A stretch of 64,000 bases of DNA from Acanthacorydalis orientalis (taxonomy: Eukaryota; Arthropoda; Insecta; Megaloptera; Corydalidae), in NCBI GenBank assembly GCA_034766995.1, contig CM068321.1, positions 11,893,026 to 11,957,025 on the forward strand, given 5' to 3'. Positions 40,059 to 54,733 of the stretch are shown here, piece by piece (the stretch's first letter is position 1; each line of letters starts with the position of its first letter). The notes beneath the pieces were generated by a model, which worked only from the letters and a program-made list of their open reading frames with translations, was not told the DNA's origin and made no database searches. The position numbers and the translations under genes are program-made.

Positions 40059-40860
40059 GCATGTTCTTAATTAGGTACTGGAACTAATTATTGTTGTAGT
40101 TCGTTACGAAAACTGACTACTTTTTTGAGTAGATAAATGTATATTAATTGAATAAAATGTAATTGTATGATTTATTACTGTAATAAGGAAATGGAATATT
40201 TTTATTTCTGTTTACTTTGCATAAATCGTTTCGAAATTAAAGAATGTTTCATTGAGTGGCACTTAAAAGAATTAAACTGCTAATTTCGTAAAGAAATTAA
40301 ACGAAATTTCTCTACTAATGCACATATGTTGAATAATATACTCTATATAAATGTTTCTCAATATTATACCTATTTAAAGAAATATTTCATATTATCTTTC
40401 ATCTAACACTATTACGTATATCCTTTACTATTAAATATTAGATTAATAAAACATTTTATGATAACTGAAATCATTAAACAAGTGTATTGTTTACACAACA
40501 AAATTCTTTTATAGATTTTTATTATTTTAACAGAAGATCAAACACTCATCTATCAAATTAAATAGAATACCTTTTTTATTTCTCTACTTAATTTAATGAA
40601 TCTCTGTGATAATTAAAAATATTTTAATTACTATATGTATATTTTTTACTAGAAAAATATGTATTCAAGTAACTTCAATCCTTTAATAATATCATTTTTA
40701 TTAGAACATGTTCTTGCTTCAAAGGCCCTTTACCTTCAATTTTTAAAAGTAGTTATCAATCACATAACTCATCAAATGTAATCTTAAATGTAAATAAATA
40801 ATTACTATTATTTAAGCCAGTTAATAAACACATTTTAAAGATAAATTTTCAGTTTCTATT
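39260..40860. other. AT-rich non-coding DNA
   Basis: TA arrays at about 39594-39628 and 40023-40057. Nothing else recognised. Confidence 0.55.
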
Positions 40861-40864
40861 ACTT

Positions 40865-41065
40865 TTTGTAGTTCAGATATTCAAAAGTTGATTACTGGTC
40901 ATTTAATTAACAGTAAATGAACATTTAAATGTTAATTTAATTATCGTCAGAGCGTTGATATGATGGAGATATTCATCGAAATGTACACAAGCCGTTGTCA
41001 AAATGATTAATAATCAGTGATTAGTTAACCATTGTTTAGTGGTTTTGGATTATAAATATTTATTG
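40865..41065. repeat. Possible foldback-family copy (strongly decayed)
   Basis: GTTGATTACTGGTCATTTAA on the left is partly mirrored by AATGATTAATAATCAGTGAT on the right. TTCTGTACCTTATCTC (41092-41107) just beyond resembles the end-proximal motif of copy F. Ends are uncertain. Confidence 0.25.
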
Positions 41066-41583
41066 AAGAAAAGAAAGTGTTGAGAGAGATTTTTCTGTAC
41101 CTTATCTCTTCAAGGATAATGGGTTCGTCAGGAAAATAAGCGTTAAAAACAATATACCATTAATTATATACCATCATATATATTATTTATTTATAGACCA
41201 TTTAAAAACTTTAGTCTATTTTAAGGTTTATTTTTTAATTGTATATTCACTTCAACTTGTAGTTGTAAATAAAGATTTGCCGTATATATTGAATTATTTG
41301 ATAGCAATTTTCAGTATATTTACTTCCTTATATAGGCAGAATCATATTTTTTTTATCATGTTATCTTTGAATAATTGTAAATTTAATTTAATATCTGATA
41401 ATATTAATTTATAATTCATTGGATTTGATTAAATATTTATAAGTTATATTTTTCAATGTTGATATTTTTTGTAGAAAATTCAGATCTTTCGGTAGTTACT
41501 TTCTTTCTGTATATTATGTCATTCAAAACTCTTATTAGATTCAAGTGTTCACGATGAATTTTAATACTTCTCTTTTAATTATA

Positions 41584-41620
<37 letters not shown>

Positions 41621-42029
41621 TATTTATTTATGATCGTTACGTGTTCATATATATTTAACAGTTACGAAATATGTTAAACCTGAAAAAAATCAAACAAAAT
41701 ATGATTGCTGTTCATACACCATATCCTATTAGTACATAACGAATGCAATGAAACTCGCATTGCAAAACTAATTAAAATTTCATATTTTGCCGAAATATAT
41801 GGGTCGATAGCTTCTATTAAAATGTTTTAACATCATTTTTCTACGACTTTAAAATTTAATATCATTTCATATTACGTTTATGCAACGAATTGCCAACATA
41901 ATAAAATGTGTCTGCAGTTCAACCAGAAGTAACGCATATTTTTTAATTTAAAATTCAATGTTTGTACTTTTATTGACTCCAGTTTTAATGATTTCTGTAC
42001 ACATATACAAATTGGTTTATGTGTATAAA

Positions 42030-42030
<1 letters not shown>

Positions 42031-42091
<61 letters not shown>
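42031..42091. repeat. Compound (TA)n(GA)n microsatellite
   Basis: About 30 bp of TA is followed by about 28 bp of GA, the only clear GA array in the window. Confidence 0.95.
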
Positions 42092-42099
<8 letters not shown>

Positions 42100-42360
42100 T
42101 TTCTTTTACATATTTTATATTTTTAATGCTAGTAATAAAAATTATGTAATATCAATAAATATCCGAAATGAAATTTTTATTATTTGATTCATTAGAAATA
42201 TTTTTTCTGTATACCTAACGTACTAAATTAGATCCCATAAGCAATTTATTATATAAATTAATTATGTTCTGTTGCATACCATTTCTGCATGGATTCGTAT
42301 AACGTATAATATTTTGAACATTCCTAAATAAAATTGTATTTTTTCTGGTGTTTGTAAATT

Positions 42361-43330
42361 CTAATGGCTAATCTCCTGTAGATCGACTATAATTCTAAAT
42401 CGATTGATATAAACAACTGATTTAAGGTGATTTAGTAACAAATAATTCATATTAGGGGGTTTGAAGACCTGGTAGTTAGATAGGGGGTAGAAGTGGCTAT
42501 TCAATAGTCTCACATTGTCCAATTTATTTATCTGGATATGCTTTTGCAAAAAAATTTCTGACGATATTTCGAAAAAGTGGGAAAGCCTCATCTTGCTGAA
42601 ACAACATAGCTACTCGTTCTGACATTCGAATTTCATCCAGTCCTGGCATTAGACATTTTTTCAATATATAAAGATATGTTTTTCCTACTATAGTGTTTAG
42701 AAAGACATCTAGACCAATTTATCTTTTTTTCCAAAAAGCGATCATAGCATAACTCATAGATCACTTTACACATGTTCTTCTATAACCCATTGTTGATTTT
42801 CAATGACCCAATATTGCGCATTATGTCAATTGAATAGAACATTAAAGTGAAACCTTGGTTCATCTCTGAACATAATAGGTTTTCTAAACTACTCACAGGT
42901 CACAAACTGTACAAACTGTTCACAGTATTTTATACGGTGATCTCGGCTATCACTGTGTATTTATTGATAGTTGGTTGGTTACTGGGGTTTTAGGGAGTTT
43001 TTATGTATATTTATTGAAACTAAATGGAGTTTGTAAGGGTGTAAATGATGATCCATATGATGTAACATACTTAAACATTTGTTTCTTATGACAACCTTTT
43101 TACTGATTTATATGGGGTGTTTTCTAAATGAGTACAGATCTTTAAAGAAGTTTCTGTATCCATTAAAGTTATGATTTGGCTACTAAATTACCTAATGTAA
43201 ATGTTTCTCGTTTCTTTGAAACGATTTAACAATCTTCAAACACTTTTGTAATCAATTTACGGTCTATCAGGATGCTTAAAATTAATCGTTCAACAGTTGA
43301 TTTTATGTTATACCCTTCTTTCAATACATA
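42361..43330 (-). pseudogene. Broken IS630/Tc1-mariner-type DDE transposase
   Basis: Read on the minus strand, the fragments of a transposase occur in the correct order but in different frames with stops. The linker region near 43120 gives NTPYKSVKRLS, matching the 'nPxxSxrrLSqeTgv' block. Then come YCEQFVQFV and FRDEPRFHF (first catalytic Asp at about 42862-42864) followed by NAQYWVIENQQWV. About 91 codons later FQQDEAFPLFRNIVRNFF gives the second Asp (42590-42592), in the place of the usual 'QQDGAPPH'. PNMNYLLLNHLKSVVY ends the domain, matching 'pDLtPLDffLWGhLKsxVY'. Multiple frameshifts and stops make it a dead copy. Terminal repeats were not found, so the limits are approximate. Confidence 0.75.
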
Positions 43331-43339
43331 TATCAGTCA

Positions 43340-44177
43340 TCATTCTTTTTTCTTTAATTAATTTATAGCCCATAATACATCGAACTGGAGTATAAAAATA
43401 GCAATAAATACAAATATAATAACTTACAATGTGGCGCCAATATTGCTACACTTCTATGTAAGCAAGTGATTGAATGCTGTATTATTTATTAAATTAATCT
43501 CCATCATGAAGTAATTTCATTTAAAAAGTTGATACCAATTCACACTGCCAAATAGGGATAATTATATTCAATTTTGAGATACATTTTCATATATAATAAC
43601 TATTTCGAATAATGAACATAATTCGATTTCTGTTAAAAATTAATCGATAACTTTAGAAATTTTTCAGTTTGTCAAATTCGAATATACCTGAATAACCTAA
43701 TTAAGTTTGAAGATTAGATGTAATCTTTGAAATGCTATGGTTTTAAATAAAATTAAGAAATAAGATAATATTGTCAAAAGAAATATAAATATGTCCGTTA
43801 TAAAAAGACATATATCAAAACCAGTGAATATTTTAATCAATATTATTTTTAATTATTTTGAAATCCATTCATTCATTGGTCGGTTCGTGTTTTATGTGGA
43901 AAACTTTTGCTTTTTAGTTTGATTATGATTGTAAGTAATTGATTTTACTTTTGACTTTAATACAAGTTAATAACTTCATTCTCTAATTAACACGGAATTT
44001 AATCAAAAATAAGTTTTATGAACAATAATTTGATTATATATATATATCAATGAATTTTCTACTAAAGAAAGATTTCTTATAAAATATAATAAAGGTGTAT
44101 TTTTAATATTATTATATGAGAAAGAAATATATTTACTTGATTTATAATGACATAAATTTTACATTTCGTTTAATATT

Positions 44178-44212
<35 letters not shown>

Positions 44213-45060
44213 AGAACGAGAAACTAATTAATTTTTTTAATGAAATTGGTTGATGATTAATTAATGAAATCGGTTTATTATCAAATAATAAAGTAAATAA
44301 AGTAAATGAGCAAATATAAACATAGTTAAATGAATCAACAGAATTTGTAGAAAGCACCGGTGACAATTTTAATTAATCTAATTGAACTAATCTAATTTCA
44401 TATCACCTTAAATGTGTTTTGTTATATATTATAAATGACAGTTCAATTTTATCGTATACACACTTTAATTATGTACATAGAATAAGACTTGATTATACGG
44501 TAGATTAATCATGTTGTCATGTTTAATTCTATATATATTTTCCGTTTTTTGGTACTTACATAAATATTTGAAATATTTTAATACACATGTTAATATATGT
44601 TTATTGATCTAATTTCTAATATTTGTCCTGGAAGGGCTTAATATTAATTTACCAAAGACATGAATATAATAAGTAATTGTTAATTAGATTTATAAATTTG
44701 TAAATTAAATTCGAAACTACTGTATTAGGAAATGTGTTAATAATATAAAAATTAAACAGAAGGAGCCATAAGGATTAACTGCAGTGAAATCCGAGTTTGT
44801 AGTTGTTAAAAATTTTAGTTTCATTTTTGAATGGTATTTCTTTAATATTATTTTTTATACAACTGATTATATATAATATATTATTTTTTATTGATACTAG
44901 AAATAGATTTTGGAAAAATTGAATTTACAGAAACAAAAGTATAAATATTATAAAAAAATAGTACAAAATATTCAATTTTTATTTACTGTTAAGAGAAAAA
45001 TTATAAAATTGTTTCTTTGAAATGAAAATTAATTTGTGAATTACTTAAGAAACTGATAAA
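43340..45060. other. AT-rich non-coding DNA
   Basis: TA arrays at about 44034-44047 and 44180-44209; otherwise nothing recognised. Confidence 0.55.
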
Positions 45061-45066
45061 CCTTAA

Positions 45067-45309
45067 CCCTTTTACTGTGGCGAAATCCAATCCATAGTGC
45101 GCGTGGCAGACGATAGACATTCAGCCGTGACCGACGCTATGAGCTGGTAACCTTCGACTTGTATTCAATCAACATACTAAATAATAAATATACGCCTTTA
45201 GGCTTCAAGAGCACCATTTCAACAATGACAATTCAGTGCCTAAATGCGCTTACAGCACTGGTCAGGCGATATTAGTTGAACTCCTAAAGACGCCTACGCA
45301 ACAAAAGGG
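45067..45309. mobile_element. piggyBac-type MITE, 243 bp, with TTAA target duplication
   Basis: The element is framed by TTAA at 45063-45066 and 45310-45313. Its ends are inverted repeats: CCCTTTTACTGTGGCG on the left and, in reverse complement, CCCTTTTGTTGCGTAGGCG on the right. A TTAA duplication with CCCTTT termini is the hallmark of piggyBac-like elements. The interior is GC-rich for this window and has no open frame, so it is a non-autonomous copy. The preserved duplication and clean ends suggest it is younger than the other transposon remains here. Confidence 0.85.
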
Positions 45310-45313
45310 TTAA

Positions 45314-46606
45314 ATGAAAACAATTATTGTTTTGAATTTCTTCTTCAATCCATTATTAAAATTTTAATCAAAAAGTATAATGATTTGAGCATGCAATAAT
45401 GTAATTAAATGAATAATGAAAAATATGAACAGATTAACAAACAAGTAGTTGAAAATTTCATTTTTATTTATGTAAAATTCTTCATTCATGTTTTTTCATA
45501 TATTTTTGAATAATGTTATTATTTGGCATTTTAATTAAAAGATGAACAGATAGTCAACGTAAGTTGACTCTCGTTAACAAAGCAGGTGATTATCCAGTTA
45601 TGTACCTATTATTATATTCTACTTTTATACTTTACAAAAAATTGTTTAAAAATACTTTTATAAAATACTTGAATGCAGTGTATACACAAGTTATTTAAAG
45701 TTATTAAATGATATTAAATTTATTTATGGAAATATAAAGTAGAATATTCAGTGTTAACGAAATTAATCACTTTACAAATCTCCCAATTATAACAGATTAC
45801 GTAGAAAATTATGATTGTTTCATAAGAACATATAGTTATTATTTCATTATAAATTTAATCATTTGGTCAATTGCAAACGAACCAAACTGATTTAATTTAT
45901 ATCAAGTTATTTCGTTCCAAATATCTCAATTTTAAAATAAATACAAATTGTTTAAGATTAAAATTTGTTACGTTTCAAATGTATAAAATATTATTATTTT
46001 TATAATGAAACGATCGACAATAGTAAATAAATATTTTGTGGAATTTAAAATGGCATAACTATAGAACTTAAGTTTGTTAACTCATTTTTCTTAGGTTTTT
46101 AAGTTAATTCTTACTCATTAAAGATTGAAAATATATTTTAATTTATTTAAAGTTTATTTCATTGTAATATAATTATGAAAACATGAAAAAAATCATGTTC
46201 AAAAATTTTTATTCTACCATAGTCCTCTAAACATGAACGAATTGCTTTATAATTTGGCATAAACTACAAGAAAACAGATTAAGAATCAATTTTTGAATAT
46301 TTTAAATTAAAAAAGTACTTGATTTTATGAATAGGCGAAAAATTTATTTTTAAACGGGAATTTATTTTACATATACAACATATATTTATCAATATTATAT
46401 ATATATATATATAATATATATGCTAAAGTTATCATATAATAAACATATCACAATATAAAATAATGAACAATTAAGAGTAAAATACCAAACTAATAAGTAT
46501 GAACAATATAAAATATTCATCTACGAATCCACAAAATGAAAAATATGTTTTTATATATTTATTAACCTTGTATCAAAAAATAAGTTTATTTATTGATAGT
46601 TCAATA

Positions 46607-46611
<5 letters not shown>
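45314..46611. other. AT-rich non-coding DNA
   Basis: Nothing recognised beyond a short palindromic TA patch at about 46392-46422. Confidence 0.55.

Positions 46612-46667
<56 letters not shown>
46612..46667. repeat. (TA)n microsatellite, ~56 bp
   Basis: Uninterrupted TA run. Further arrays follow at about 46923-46955, 47091-47136, 47447-47497 and 47703-47750. Confidence 0.95.
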
Positions 46668-46669
<2 letters not shown>

Positions 46670-46914
46670 TAATTTCTTCTCATACCACGCTGAAAACCTT
46701 TTTAACTTTGATATTCGCTAAATATAATAATTACTTGTATTAATTTTGGAAACATTACATAAGTTGTTTATGTTTTGAGACATGGTGTCATTAGTTTTTA
46801 TATTGGTTGCAAAGTTGAGATAATTTTCAAATTGACTGTTTATTCCTATGTTTCCATAGTTTTTAATAATTTATTAATGAAATGTATCCATTCATACCTT
46901 TAAATAGTGTCTAG

Positions 46915-46958
<44 letters not shown>

Positions 46959-47086
46959 GTTATAAAATCGCATTTAAATAAATATTAAGTATAATATTAC
47001 ATTAATCACCATGTTAAGAACTAATTAAACGATTATAAAAACGATCGACATACGTTACATCAACTTTTAAATAACTAATGTATTCT

Positions 47087-47138
<52 letters not shown>

Positions 47139-47438
47139 GTTTTAATAATTTTATTATAAATGTAGTAATTTAGTTTCGATTTCATTAAAGACAGATGAAA
47201 CGCATATATTCTATACACTTGATAAGTTTTTTAATTAAAGAACAGCTGACGCTACATATGAAACAAAACTATGTCATCGAATTATTAAACGGACTATGGT
47301 GCAGGTATTTCGTTCTTTTTCCTCAAATAGTACTTGAAATGTATTAAAGTTTTATATTTTTTATCATTAATATAAATTACACTAGTTTGCTTTGGATTAT
47401 TAAAATATTTGTTTAAGAAGCTTAAGAATGAATAACTC

Positions 47439-47501
<63 letters not shown>

Positions 47502-47693
47502 AATATGCAGTTTCGTCTTAAATTATTATGAATAATATTTTTCTTTCTTTTTATTTTTTAATTTTAAATATGTTAAAAAATTATTAATACATTCGAGTAC
47601 TATTCTAAAATATTACTAAAAATTTCGTTGTTTTCAGAAAGGTGGCAAAAGAGGAAAGTTCGTCAATTTCTCTCTTTCTCTCTGTACATATAC

Positions 47694-47753
<60 letters not shown>

Positions 47754-47759
47754 CATTCC

Positions 47760-48859
47760 AATTTAAATATAACAGTTTACAAAATTCAAACTTATTTAAA
47801 AACAAATGTTAAAAATGAACATTTTTGAATAAAAAATGTAAAATTATTGTAACAAAATATTATAGTTCTTAAAAAATAAGTGATAGTTTCAAGTACTTGA
47901 TAGAGGAAGTAAAATATTTCTCTACTTTTCGATGCAATTAATTATTTATTGATCAATAACAAATTTTGATTATGAACAAATTGATCCAATGAACTTTTTT
48001 TCATATTATCAAATCTCAATCTCGACTATCAGTTCCTCGAATGATTCTTAGTTTTGTTTTTAATAATGCTGTATTTGAACTAATTTAAATATGAAAGTCG
48101 CTTAGAGCTAAATTTGGAAAAAATACTTGTGTTACTTAAAAACAAGTCTGAAATATTTCTCGTATTCATGTAAAAATTTATGAAAAATAAACTTTCTTTC
48201 AGATTCATTTCTGAGATTTTATGTAAGTTTATTTCAATTTGGATGTTCAGTATTTAAATTAAATACAAATATAGAGCAATACTAGTAAATACAAACATAA
48301 AAATTATCATTATTGAATTATTTTGGAATATTCATTACTCTCAATGTACTGAATTCGAATGTTTACAATACTTTTCGCAATTTAAATAACATTTTAGAAA
48401 ATTTAACAATTAATTTTATGTTTAGATGATTTATAAATAATTTATTAAATATTTTCTTAAGAATAAAGTATTCATATTTGCACTCAACGATTATATATGC
48501 CACAAAGCATGTCCACAAGACGCACAAAACTGCAATTAACTTGATGATTATCCATTCATTTGATGATTATCATTTTATAAAATATTTTCTAATACGTATG
48601 TAAAACTACACTAAAACGCAAATTACACTATTACATTAAATTTCTATACAACAGGTATAAAAATATTCGACCATTTATGAAAAAGAAAACGTAAAAAAAT
48701 TAACTAGAAATATATTTACTTACAAGTAAAAATATTTATTATTTGAACTTTATAAAAAATCATCAAACTGTTTAATTCACTACTGATTTGCATTTAATAG
48801 CATGCACAGAGGCATGGTATTAAAGAGATTTCAACCATGACATATTAAAATTCGTTAGT

Positions 48860-48866
<7 letters not shown>
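47760..48866. other. AT-rich non-coding DNA
   Basis: Nothing recognised. Confidence 0.55.

Positions 48867-48930
<64 letters not shown>
48867..48930. repeat. (TA)n microsatellite, ~60 bp
   Basis: TA run followed by TTTATATATGTATGTATG. Confidence 0.9.
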
Positions 48931-49686
48931 GTATGTATGTAAATATATAATATTTTCTTTTAAAATGCAAGTAAGCAAATGCATATGAACATAAACGTCT
49001 ATTTGTCATTTAATTAGATGAGATTTAATCTAAATCATTAAAGAACATGTCTGGTGTAGTACATAAACTGGCACGAGTTATTCCATGTCTAACGAAATAA
49101 TTATTTGCCATTAAACTTATGAGTCATGAATTGGTATTATGGAGAATGATCACGATTTAGGAGCGTTAAATTATGTATAAAATAAATAGAAGAACTCAGA
49201 CTTGCTGCAAGGTAATATAATATGTTAACTCTTTATTGTCTTGTATTTACCCAGTAAATTTTTATTTAAATTCCTGTTTTATAGAGTATTAAATAACAAT
49301 TTACTTTTGTATCCATCAGGATTAAAAATTATAGCATTATTAAAATACAACAATGTTTTCAGTTAATGCAATAACTTGATATCAATCAATAATCAATAAA
49401 TCATATTTTATATGGATTTTATGTAAAATTAATTAATAGTGTAATATTTGAGTACACTACAACCTAAAATATAAATTTTCTAATAATCAGTTTGGCCTAT
49501 TAATGCATCTACTTTCGAATAATTTTTTTTGCTTATTCAAATAGAATTTCGTTTAATTATCTTTACCTTATGTTTTTTTATTTATTATATTCCTTAAAAA
49601 ATATAGTTTTTATTTATATTTTTTTCACCGTATAACACTTTTCTTAATTAAATGAAAATCCTATATGTTTTTGATACTGACTTTTA

Positions 49687-49716
49687 ATTGGAATTATATA
49701 TATATATATATATAAT

Positions 49717-49722
<6 letters not shown>
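49687..49722. repeat. Perfect palindrome with (TA)n centre
   Basis: ATTGGAATTA (49687-49696) and TAATTCCAAT (49713-49722) are exact inverse arms around 16 bp of TA, and a further TA array follows at once. This is the same architecture as at 35361-35412. Confidence 0.9.
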
Positions 49723-49759
<37 letters not shown>

Positions 49760-49760
<1 letters not shown>

Positions 49761-50595
49761 TTACAGTCTTAAGTCCTTTCAGACTGTTCTAGAATACGAA
49801 AAACGAACTAACTGAAAATTATTTAACTCATTTGATCGGCATTTGCTTTTAACTTGCTGTTGACAAGATACGGCATTTATTTAAAGTAATATTAATATGC
49901 GACTGTGTAGAACTGAACTATTTACTTCTTGAAAACTAGAAGAAAAAGAAAACTAAAATAAAAATTAGCTTCCAAAATATACATACGAATATTAATTGAA
50001 CTTATCAAGTACAAAAAGTCGAGATTCATAGCTTAAATGTTATTCCCATTTAATATGATTTGAAACACTTGGAAAATTGTGAAGATATCAAATATTACTC
50101 ACATTTATATATAAATGTATATCTACTTTAGGTTTTTGTGACCTACAAGTAGAATGAGCTTTAAGATCTGTATCTAAGATATTTCTATGAAACCAATTTT
50201 TACATACAGACGTAACAGAGTATCATATGGCAATAATCTTCCACATATACGATAATACTTACAAGGAAAATTTTTGTAGATAATTCTCTGTTAAAAAGAA
50301 AATAAGAACATCACAAATGATCAGAATAATAAAAATACTAAATAAAATTTGAATTTAAAATCTTGTCAGAGTTCTATATTGTGTTCTTTTCTTATTTTGT
50401 AAAATCAAAATATTAAAAGGCGTACTTAGTCTAATAATATCAAATTTTTCGAAGGTAAACTAAAATTCATTATACACTTATTCATAGTTAGGTCCTTTTT
50501 AACAATAAAATAATATTAAACATTAAAATTTTTTTATGAACCTGTTAACATTTTTTTCAAATCGATTTTTTAATATTTTTTTTATTTGGGATAGC

Positions 50596-50652
<57 letters not shown>

Positions 50653-51584
50653 ACTATTCTTACTGTGTTTTTCTAGAATTCAATTTGTATTAAAATACAA
50701 GAAAAAAATCAAACTAGAACAAAATATCGTGGATAAGTAAAAAAATCGTGCTAAGTAATATATTTTTTATCAAAAATTTTATTTTTCTATATTTTATTTT
50801 TCTATAAATTAATTTTAGATTTTGATTTTTTAGGAAATCAAATTTAAAGAAGAAAACACTCCTTACATTTTGATTTTATTTTTCAATAATTTTAGTTCCA
50901 TTGTTTAGATACATTCAAAATAATAATTCAAAATAATGATAATCTCATCTTCAAATGTCTAACGTTATGTGTATTTGTGTTACCTGTAGGAAATGTTATA
51001 TTTAAACAAAACAGACTGTTTTATTTCGAAAATAATTGCTTAATCCTTTTTTACTTTAATATATTAGTTAAATTATATAATAACAAGTAATATGTTCATT
51101 ATAGTTTGAAATTAATTTCGTTCTAATGAGTTATTTTCTATATTATTCCAATATTTTCAGTTAAACTACCACTTCTCAGTACTTTTCAATCAAATTACTA
51201 GGAATATACTGCACTAAATTATTAAAAATTTAAAGAAAACATTAAATTGTTAAATATTATTCAGAAGAAAAATAATTAGACCTTTTGGTAGTTCTTAGCG
51301 TTATTTTTATTCTCTTAACGATAACTTTAATGTTTTTGGCAAATTGTTGTAATAATATTTTTTCAATTAATACTACAATTATTTATAAATAGTTATTTTA
51401 TGATATTTGACTTAAAAGTTACAGCACACAATTGCAATTCTACAATTTAATCTGACTGCTATTTCTAACATACTTGTGTATTTTTTTTATATATTGCTTA
51501 ATTTTTTTATAACTCAGTTTTTATATACTATATATACGAGTATATATATATATATATATAAATTATTATGAAAAAATAATAATT

Positions 51585-51600
<16 letters not shown>
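49760..51600. other. AT-rich non-coding DNA
   Basis: A (TA)n(TG)n array at about 50598-50651 and TA arrays at 51541-51560 and 51588-51633. No gene recognised. Confidence 0.55.
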
Positions 51601-51637
<37 letters not shown>

Positions 51638-51641
51638 CATG

Positions 51642-51653
51642 TGACGTCAGCTG
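51642..51653. promoter_or_regulatory. CRE overlapping an E-box, upstream of the cuticle gene
   Basis: A perfect TGACGTCA (51642-51649) overlaps CAGCTG (51648-51653), about 450 bp before the predicted start site. It lies at the edge where composition shifts from TA-rich to the GC-richer promoter region (51640-52130). Binding is inferred from the motif only. Confidence 0.35.
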
Positions 51654-52060
51654 AAGAAACTGAATCATAAATTACATTGTTTGAAAACGTCTGCACTAAT
51701 TGTTACGGACAGGTGAATAAAGAAGGTAAATCACTCGAAATTAATTAATACAGCCTGAACATTATTCACATATATTAAATAAGTGATGCAGCGGAGCAGA
51801 AACGAGACAGCTAAATGAAATTGCGTCTGTCTGTCTTCGCGCACCTGAAGAGTTCTGCTTTCTTGTTCGAGTTTTAATTTTATATTGTATTACACATATA
51901 AAGACATATACACACGTATACACAATTAAACATATATATACATATACGCACACATGCACATACTTATGCATTATTCGATTGCTTTCGCGAAAAATCGACA
52001 TCGCGTATAATGAACGTCTGTTTGTGTATGCGAAAGTATATACATTGAAATGTGCTCGTG

Positions 52061-52098
52061 TATAAATACGAAACATCTGTGGTGAAATGTATCAGTGC
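52061..52098 (+). promoter_or_regulatory. Core promoter of the cuticle protein gene
   Basis: TATAAATA at 52061-52068 and an arthropod initiator TCAGT at 52092-52096 are spaced so that the initiator A (52094) is 33 bp after the first T of the TATA box, close to ideal. Transcription from 52094 gives a short leader of 39 nt before the ATG at 52133. A focused TATA/Inr promoter is usual for highly and transiently expressed insect cuticle genes. Confidence 0.8.
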
Positions 52099-52132
52099 CT
52101 TCGCTGATCTTGTGATTGTAACATCAAGAAAT

Positions 52133-52144
52133 ATGAAGATTCTG
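52133..52144 (+). CDS. Cuticle protein, first coding exon (MKIL)
   Basis: The ATG at 52133 begins four codons, Met-Lys-Ile-Leu, which end exactly at a perfect donor GTGAGT (52145). The exon supplies the start of the signal peptide. A tiny first coding exon with a phase-0 intron inside the signal peptide is the standard layout of insect cuticle protein genes. The choice is supported by the TATA/initiator pair 39 nt upstream and by the in-frame join to the exon at 54734. Confidence 0.8.

Positions 52145-54733
<2,589 letters not shown>

Noticed and set aside
51762..52076. 104-codon minus-strand frame
   Set aside because: It lies across the cuticle gene promoter and consists largely of CA/TA-rich sequence read as Val/Tyr/Cys/Ile.
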